This document shows, in pieces, positions 58,878 through 64,000 of a stretch of DNA of 64,000 bases. The DNA is from Pseudomonadota bacterium (GTDB lineage Bacteria; Myxococcota_A; Polyangia; GCA-2747355), in the NCBI GenBank assembly GCA_016702545.1, contig JADJDT010000002.1, positions 186,001 to 250,000 of the forward strand. The letters are read 5' to 3'. Under the pieces are notes generated by a model that saw only the letters and a list, made by a program, of their open reading frames with translations, ran no database searches and had not been told where the DNA came from. Each line of letters begins with the position of its first letter. Within the stretch, counting starts at the first letter, position 1. Position numbers and translations under genes: made by a program.

Positions 58878-59231
58878 TCAGCTCAGCTCGATCCCTTCGT
58901 GACGGACACGCTCGGCGAACGCCGCGGGCAGGTCCTCGAGGCGCAGCAGGTCGAGTCTCGTACCGAGCTCGGTCGAGAGCGACTGCCAGACGGCGGCCCA
59001 GCGCTCGCGCCTACAGCCCTCGATCACGAGATCGACGTCGGAACGCGGGCCGTAGCCGCCCCAGGCCAGCGACCCGATCAGCCAGCAGCGGCGCAGGGCC
59101 CCCTGCCCGCGCAGCAGCGCGACCGATTGCCCCAGCTCGACCCGCAGCGCGTCCGCGCGTCGCTGCCAGTCCTCGCGTCGCTCCCGCGCCCGCTTGATCA
59201 GCGCCTGAGTGAGCGCAACCGCCTCGTCCAT
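58878..59231 (-). CDS. MntA-like minimal nucleotidyltransferase antitoxin
   Basis: A 117-residue MNT protein with CWLIGSLAWGGYGPRSDVDLVIEG (GS and DVD metal motif), LGTRLDLLRLEDLPAAFAER and VRHEGIEL. Paralogue of 4457-4807. ATG 59231 was chosen because family homology begins at MDEAVALTQALIKRARERRE. It precedes the HEPN gene in the same order as the other two modules. Confidence 0.87.
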   Translation of the reverse strand: MDEAVALTQALIKRARERREDWQRRADALRVELGQSVALLRGQGALRRCWLIGSLAWGGYGPRSDVDLVIEGCRRERWAAVWQSLSTELGTRLDLLRLEDLPAAFAERVRHEGIELS

Positions 59232-59364
59232 CCGCGCGAGTATGCCGCTGGGCGCTACCGGAAGCCAAGGGGCTAGACGTGCATCCGTTGGGGTGCCGGA
59301 TCGACAGCGCCGCTGCGCTGCGCTATGGACGGTCCCAGATCGGGGAGATGAGATAGGAGAGATC

Positions 59365-60417
59365 ATGCTCAAGACACCCGCCTATGCCGCCCGCCTGGCC
59401 CGTAGTCCGCTCGAGCCCTGGAGCGTGGAGCGGCGCGAGCCGCGCGCGCACGATGTGCTGCTCGACGTGCTCTACTGCGGCGTCTGCCACTCCGACATCC
59501 ACCAGGCCCGCGACGAGTGGGGCGGCGCGAGCTTCCCGATGGTGCCGGGGCACGAGATCATCGGCCGCGTGCGGCAGGTCGGCGCGGCGGTCAGGGCCTT
59601 CGCCGTCGGCGACCTGGCGGGCGTGGGCTGCATGGTGGATGCGTGCCGGGAGTGCCAGCCGTGCCGGCACGAGGTCGAGCAGTTCTGCGAGAAGGGCTGC
59701 GCCTTCACCTACAACAGCACGGAGATGGATCGGCGCACGCCCACCTACGGCGGCTATTCGAGCGCGGTCGTCGTCGACGAGCGCTTCGTGCTGAAGATCC
59801 CCGCTTGCCTCGACCCGGCCGGCGCCGCGCCGCTGCTCTGCGCGGGCATCACCACCTACTCGCCGCTGCGGCAATGGAACTGCAAGAGCGGCGACCGCGT
59901 CGGCGTGGTCGGTCTCGGCGGCCTGGGCCACATGGCGCTCAAGCTGGCGGTGGCGATGGGGGCGGAGGTCACCGTGCTGAGCACCTCGCGCGGCAAGGCG
60001 GCCGACGCGCGCCGCCTGGGAGCCCACGCCTTCGAGTCGACGCAGGACGCCACCACCTTCCGGCGGCTGGCCGGCACGCTCGACCTGCTGATCGACACGG
60101 TCTCCGCGCCGCACGACCTGAACGCCCATCTCGGCCTGCTGCGCCCGCAGGGGACGATGGTCCTCGTCGGCGTGCCGACCGAGCCGGCTCCCGTCCACGC
60201 CTTCTCGCTGATCGGCGGCAATCGGCGCCTAGTGGGCTCGCTGATCGGCGGGATTGCCGAGACCCAGCGGATGCTCGACTTCTGCGCCGAGCACCGCATC
60301 GTCTCGGAGGTCGAGGTGATCCCGATCCAGCAGATCAACGAGGCCTACGAGCGCATGCTCCGCGGCGACGTGCGCTACCGCTTCGTGATCGACCTCGCCA
60401 GCCTCGCGCGCCCCTGA
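59365..60417 (+). CDS. Zinc-dependent NAD(P) alcohol dehydrogenase (YahK/CAD-like)
   Basis: A 350-residue medium-chain dehydrogenase. Catalytic zinc ligands are in VLYCGVCHSDIH and VPGHEIIG. The structural zinc set is CRECQPCRHEVEQFCEKGC. NAD(P) binding shows VVGLGGLGHMALKLAVAMGA. The pattern TYNSTEMDRRTPTYGGYSS is typical of the cinnamyl-alcohol/YahK aldehyde-reductase group, which uses NADPH. AGGAGAG lies before ATG 59365. No pathway neighbour, so the physiological substrate is unknown. Confidence 0.93.
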   Translation: MLKTPAYAARLARSPLEPWSVERREPRAHDVLLDVLYCGVCHSDIHQARDEWGGASFPMVPGHEIIGRVRQVGAAVRAFAVGDLAGVGCMVDACRECQPCRHEVEQFCEKGCAFTYNSTEMDRRTPTYGGYSSAVVVDERFVLKIPACLDPAGAAPLLCAGITTYSPLRQWNCKSGDRVGVVGLGGLGHMALKLAVAMGAEVTVLSTSRGKAADARRLGAHAFESTQDATTFRRLAGTLDLLIDTVSAPHDLNAHLGLLRPQGTMVLVGVPTEPAPVHAFSLIGGNRRLVGSLIGGIAETQRMLDFCAEHRIVSEVEVIPIQQINEAYERMLRGDVRYRFVIDLASLARP

Positions 60418-60502
60418 CCCCGACCCTTCGACCGATCGGCCGGGGCAAGCGGTGGTAGCCGTCAGAGTGAGCGGTAGGTCGGACTCTCCCGCAGTCCGGC
60501 GT

Positions 60503-61948
60503 TCAGATGTCGCGTCGGAGCCGGAAGAAGAACCTCGAGCCCTGCTGCAGTGCGCTCTCGACGCCGATGGTACCCCCGTGCTGCTCGACGATGGCGCGCG
60601 AGATGGCGAGCCCCAACCCACTGCCGCCCCGCGGACGCGCGTCGGAGCTATCGAGCTGCTGGAACCGGCTGAAGAGCTTGAGCTGCGCACCCGCGGGAAT
60701 CCCCGGTCCATGATCTTCGACCTCGAACACCGCCTCGTCCTCCACGGCGCGGCAGCGGATCCGCACGGTCTCGCCCGCGCTGGAGAACTTGATCGCGTTG
60801 CCGATCAGGTTCGTCAGCACCTGGAACAGGCGGTCGCGGTCCCCCTGCACGCCGAGCGCCGGATCGACCTCCTCCACGACCAGCGCCACCCGGGCCTCGG
60901 CCGCCGTCACCGCGAGCATCTCGACCACCGGCTGGATCAGCTCCAGCGGCCGTAGAAGCTCGGTGCGCAGCACGATCTTGCCCGCCTCCAGCTTCTCGAG
61001 GTCGAGGATCGAGTTGATCAGCCGAATCAGCCGATCGGTGTTCCGGCGGGCGAGATCGACCATCGCCAGCGTCCGCTCGGGCAGCGGCTCGAGCACGCCC
61101 CCCGCCATCAGCCCCAGCGCCCCGCGAATCGACGTCAGCGGCGTCCGCAGCTCATGGCTGACCAGCGAGATGAACTCATCCTTGGCGCGGTCGAGCTCCC
61201 GGCGCTCGGTCACGTCGCGCAGGATGTAGCGCACCCAGAGGGGCGCGCCGCTCTCGACCCGCGCGTTGACGCTGCCCTCGACGAAGACCGACTCGCCGTG
61301 CTTGGTCTGCAGCACCACCTCGAAGCGCTCGACGGTCTCCCCGGCCAGCGCTCGGAGGCGCGCCGACTCCCAAGCGGCGACCGCTTCCGGATGCAGCAGC
61401 TCGGCGACCGTGAGCCGCCCGAGCTCCGCATCGACGTATCCCAGCCGCCGTCTCCAGGCCTCGTTGACGTAGACCACGCGACCGCTCAGATCGTCGATCT
61501 GAATCATGTCGTTGGCGTTCTCGAACAGATCGCGATAACGGCGCTCGCTCTCCACCAGCGCGCGCTGATCGCGAAGCCGTGCCGTGATATCGGAGAAGAG
61601 CACCGCCATCCGTCCCGGCCCGGTCTGGAAGGCGTGGACCTCGAAGGCCCCGCGGATCCGCTCGTGGTCGTAGTCGATCTGCTCCGTGCTCCAAGGGACG
61701 CCCTCCGCGGCGGCGGCCCGGTAACGCGCCGGAACCTCGGTCGCGGCGAGCGGCGGAAAGGCCTGCTCGATCGTCTTGCCGATGAACTGCGCGCTATCCA
61801 CGCCCAGCAGCCGATCGGCCGCCGGGTTCGCTCCGACGAAGATCAGGCGCCCAGCCGCATCGAGCTCGTAGAAGAAGATGCCCATCGGCGAGCAGCGCAC
61901 GAGCTGCGCGAAGGCGGTGTTCGGGTCTTCGACCATGCGCCTGCCCAT
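60503..61948 (-). CDS. PAS-PAS sensor histidine kinase
   Basis: A 481-residue soluble kinase. Two PAS domains (CSPMGIFFYELDAAGRLIFV and DLFENANDMIQIDDLSGRVV, with DITARLRDQRALVESERRYR and ILRDVTERRELDRAKDEF closing them) precede HisKA LVSHELRTPLTSIRG with the phospho-acceptor His. HATPase follows: LTNLIGNAIKFS (N), VEDHGPGIP (G1), RGGSGLGLAISRAIVEQHGG (G2). No transmembrane segment, so it senses a cytoplasmic cue. No response regulator is adjacent. ATG 61936 is an alternative start. The CAGTCTAGCGGACCTGG block lies about 80 bases upstream. Confidence 0.92.
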   Translation of the reverse strand: MGRRMVEDPNTAFAQLVRCSPMGIFFYELDAAGRLIFVGANPAADRLLGVDSAQFIGKTIEQAFPPLAATEVPARYRAAAAEGVPWSTEQIDYDHERIRGAFEVHAFQTGPGRMAVLFSDITARLRDQRALVESERRYRDLFENANDMIQIDDLSGRVVYVNEAWRRRLGYVDAELGRLTVAELLHPEAVAAWESARLRALAGETVERFEVVLQTKHGESVFVEGSVNARVESGAPLWVRYILRDVTERRELDRAKDEFISLVSHELRTPLTSIRGALGLMAGGVLEPLPERTLAMVDLARRNTDRLIRLINSILDLEKLEAGKIVLRTELLRPLELIQPVVEMLAVTAAEARVALVVEEVDPALGVQGDRDRLFQVLTNLIGNAIKFSSAGETVRIRCRAVEDEAVFEVEDHGPGIPAGAQLKLFSRFQQLDSSDARPRGGSGLGLAISRAIVEQHGGTIGVESALQQGSRFFFRLRRDI

Positions 61949-62026
61949 CCGTTAGGCGCAGTCTCTCCGCGCCCTGCCGATTCGCCCGCGACGGCCCGCT
62001 CCTCCTCGCTGCCTGGCGATGAGGGG

Positions 62027-62056
62027 CAGTCTAGCGGACCTGGCGCAGCGAGGGAA
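62027..62056 (-). promoter_or_regulatory. Candidate promoter of the PAS histidine kinase
   Basis: Minus-strand TTCCCT (62056-62051) and TAGACT (62033-62028) are 17 bases apart. The 17 bases at 62027-62043 are identical to 7889-7905, upstream of a Uma2 gene in the same orientation. Confidence 0.3.
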
Positions 62057-62154
62057 CGAGCGACGGAGCCCGCTCTGGCGGCGCGCTGCGTCGCCCGCGC
62101 GCCCGGCGAGCGTGATCGAGCGCGTCCGAGGGGAGGCGCGCGCGCCGTGAACGC

Positions 62155-62961
62155 CTACTCGGTGCCGAGCTGGGCCAGCACCTCGTCCAGCGTGATGCCC
62201 GCGGGGATGCGCCCGCTGCCGTCGGGGGTGAAGATCGGCGAGCGCGTGACCCCGAGGCGCTGCAGACGAAAGCGCGCGGAGGTCGCCAGCACGCCCAGCC
62301 CGTAGACCAGGCTGCGGCGGAAGTTGATCGACGAGGCCTCGGCGAAGTAGCGCGTCGGGCAGGAGACCTCGCCGATGCGGAAGCCGTGGTAGATCGCCTG
62401 CGCCAGCATCTGGTTGTCGAAGACGAAGTCGTCCGAGTTGTGCAGCAAGGGCAGCGTCTCGAGCACCTTGCGGCTCCAGGCGCGGTAGCCGGTGTGGTAC
62501 TCGGAGAGCTTGTGGCCCACCAGCAGGTTCTGGGTGGCGGTCAGCGCGCGATTGGCGAGGTACTTGTAGGTCGGCATGCCGCCGGCGAGCGCGCCGACGC
62601 CGAGGATGCGCGAGCCCAGCACCACGTCGAACTCGTCCTCGGCGATCATCGAGGCCATCGCCCGGATCAGCTTCGGCGTGTACTGGTAGTCGGGGTGCAG
62701 CATCACGACGATGTCCGCCCCGCGCGCCAGCGCCGCCTGGTAGCAGGTCTTCTGGTTGCCGCCGTAGCCGCGGTTCTGCGGGTGGCGCAGCGCGAAGATG
62801 CCGAGCTCGCGCGCCAGGTCGAGCGTGGCATCGCGGCTGTGATCGTCGACCAGGATCAGGTCGTCGACCAGGTCCTTCGGCACCTCGTCGTAGGTGCGGC
62901 GCAGCGTCGCCTCGGCGTTGTAGGCCGGCAGCACCACCGTCAAGCGCTTGTCGTTGATCAT
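62155..62961 (-). CDS. Family 2 glycosyltransferase
   Basis: A 268-residue GT-A enzyme: LTVVLPAYNAEATLRRTYDE (nucleotide-sugar strand), DDLILVDDHSRDATLDLARE, RGYGGNQKTCYQAALARGAD, VVMLHPDYQYTPKLI, then EYHTGYRAWSRKVLETLP and NSDDFVFDNQMLAQAI. The DPD-like metal motif is HPDYQ. This resembles the dolichyl-phosphate mannose/glucose synthase-like group that uses a lipid or GDP/UDP-sugar at the membrane face. There is no C-terminal membrane anchor. It is followed in the same direction after a 62-base gap from a membrane-protein gene, suggesting a shared glycolipid pathway. Confidence 0.92.
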   Translation of the reverse strand: MINDKRLTVVLPAYNAEATLRRTYDEVPKDLVDDLILVDDHSRDATLDLARELGIFALRHPQNRGYGGNQKTCYQAALARGADIVVMLHPDYQYTPKLIRAMASMIAEDEFDVVLGSRILGVGALAGGMPTYKYLANRALTATQNLLVGHKLSEYHTGYRAWSRKVLETLPLLHNSDDFVFDNQMLAQAIYHGFRIGEVSCPTRYFAEASSINFRRSLVYGLGVLATSARFRLQRLGVTRSPIFTPDGSGRIPAGITLDEVLAQLGTE

Positions 62962-63023
62962 TCGTCACTCCTCGCCGCTGGCGCCCTGGCTGGCGCCGAG
63001 CGGACGTGCCGCGCGCGCGGCGG

Positions 63024-64000
63024 TCAGCAGGGCAGCTCGTAGAGCTGGTAGGTTTCGTCCGAGAGGGCCGCCAGGAACTCGGCGAGCAGCCGCGTCGCGC
63101 GCCGGAAGGCGGCCACCTCCGCCGGCGTCGAGGTCCACAGCTTGTTGTAGGAGTAGCTCAGGGCGATCGGGCTCTGGGCCTCCAGCGGATAGTGCCCGAG
63201 CGCGATCAGCACGGGCCGGTGGTGCGTGCGGCAGAGGCGCTGAGCCGTAGCCAGCAGCTCGCCGAGGCTGAGCGCGGTGCGCGCGCGCCGCGTGAAGGAG
63301 ACGGTGCGAGCGAAGCGGTCCTCGCGCGGCACGTAGATCGCGTTGGGTACCCAGTAGGGCAGCGACTCGAGGCGGAAGTCGGGCTCCCCGAGCACGATCG
63401 CCTGCTGCAGGCGGGGGCGGGCGCGAAGGAACGCGCCGAGGCTGGCGTTGGCGCTCAGCTCACCACCGAGGTCGCGCTCCACGGCGTCGTAGCCCATCCG
63501 CAGATGATGGGCAAAGAGCAGCGGCAGCACGCCGTAGACCGCCAGCGTGTGCAGCGTACGGCGCAGCGGTAGGCCGTGCGGCAGCGGGCCGGCATCGCGC
63601 ACGATCCAGTAGACCGCGAGGATGAAGGCGAAGAGTAGGCCCTGGTGCCGAATCGCCCCGTAGAAGATGGTGGCGAAGAAGGTGCCGAGCAGCACCGTGC
63701 CGCCCACCAGCGCCAGGGCCGCGCGCGGGCGAATCAGCAGGCCGATCCACAGCAGTCCGAGCAGCAGGTTCGGCAGCACGGGCAGCCACGCCGGCAGCTT
63801 CCACGCCGGCAGAATCGCGCCGAAGGCCGCGCCCGGCCGCAGGCAAGCGTTCGCGATCGCTCGCCACAGCTGGCGCGTCGAGGGCAAGGTCGACCGCGTG
63901 ACCACGGTCTGATCGTCGGGCCGCACCGTCAGGTACGCCGTCAGCAGCGCCAAGCCGACGATGCCGACCACCACCAGCCGCGGCCACAGCCAGCGCCAAG
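63024..64000 (-). CDS. Polytopic membrane protein, C-terminal part (5' end beyond the right edge)
   Basis: Open from base 63998 (continuing off the edge) to the stop at 63024: about 325 residues visible. Several transmembrane helices (VVVGIVGLALLTAYLTV, LPNLLLGLLWIGLLI, ALALVGGTVLLGTFFATIFY, LLFAFILAVYWIV, LAVYGVLPLLFAHHL) are followed by a soluble C-terminal segment (RLQQAIVLGEPDFRLESLPY, VLIALGHYPLEAQ, ETYQLYELPC). The pattern resembles GT-C-type or uncharacterised glycosyltransferase-like membrane proteins of bacterial polysaccharide loci. No catalytic motif is visible in this part, so the function stays open. Upstream of the GT2 gene in the same direction. Confidence 0.75.
   Translation of the reverse strand, partial: WRWLWPRLVVVGIVGLALLTAYLTVRPDDQTVVTRSTLPSTRQLWRAIANACLRPGAAFGAILPAWKLPAWLPVLPNLLLGLLWIGLLIRPRAALALVGGTVLLGTFFATIFYGAIRHQGLLFAFILAVYWIVRDAGPLPHGLPLRRTLHTLAVYGVLPLLFAHHLRMGYDAVERDLGGELSANASLGAFLRARPRLQQAIVLGEPDFRLESLPYWVPNAIYVPREDRFARTVSFTRRARTALSLGELLATAQRLCRTHHRPVLIALGHYPLEAQSPIALSYSYNKLWTSTPAEVAAFRRATRLLAEFLAALSDETYQLYELPC

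Overview
The window is very G+C-rich, has short intergenic gaps and many ATGA-type start/stop overlaps, and encodes many lipoproteins with clear lipoboxes. It carries type IV pilus minor pilins with PilY1, a SurA-type export chaperone, an alpha-2-macroglobulin-like lipoprotein, an exported Hcp-like protein and, most tellingly, an oxidosqualene cyclase next to a CYP51. That combination fits a Gram-negative bacterium, most likely a member of the Myxococcota. This is inference from gene content; no rRNA or tRNA gene was recognised.

Layout. 1-8.9 kb: the 5' part of a large minus-strand protein ending in a PLP aminotransferase domain, a phzF-like gene, then an accessory stretch with a HEPN/MNT module, higBA, elbB, a Uma2 gene, gene remnants and many repeats. 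8.9-18.7 kb: a conserved core with a SulP transporter fused to STAS and cNMP domains, an RlmD-type RNA methyltransferase and a lipoprotein on the minus strand, and two M16 peptidase genes (one without its catalytic motif), RNase E/G and DUF423 on the plus strand. 18.7-25 kb: a hairpin-forming MITE-like element, an exported Hcp-like protein facing a DUF4123 lipoprotein, GNAT, a second HepT/MntA pair, DUF2845. 24-29 kb: a compact minus-strand operon of oxidosqualene cyclase, CYP51 and an exported alpha/beta hydrolase. 29-41 kb: small lipoproteins, an orphan PhnD-like protein, a GNAT/ATP-grasp fusion overlapping a metallophosphoesterase gene, a degenerate histidine kinase, a frameshifted Spy/CpxP-like gene, and an MBOAT/SGNH acylation cluster. 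41-49 kb: a frameshifted alpha-2-macroglobulin gene downstream of surA and a SurA-N lipoprotein. 49-56 kb: pilY1 (frameshifted), pilX, pilV, pilW. 56-64 kb: two PIN-domain toxin loci, hemolysin III, a third HEPN/MNT pair, an alcohol dehydrogenase, a PAS histidine kinase, a GT2 glycosyltransferase and the end of a membrane protein.

Most interesting signals: (1) a bacterial sterol operon whose cyclase combines Y329, Q398 and V402 at product-steering positions, suggesting parkeol/lanosterol-type products; (2) Hcp and DUF4123, normally cytoplasmic type VI secretion parts, both carrying export signals and lying side by side; (3) a PilY1 with a stretch of about 190 residues holding about 32 cysteines; (4) ten apparent frame breaks in four genes, all of the same +1 polarity; (5) an H-to-N change in the catalytic motif of one of two paralogous HepT-like toxins; (6) families of dispersed and tandem non-coding repeats.

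Many long open frames antisense to these genes are G+C-driven artefacts and are not listed as genes.
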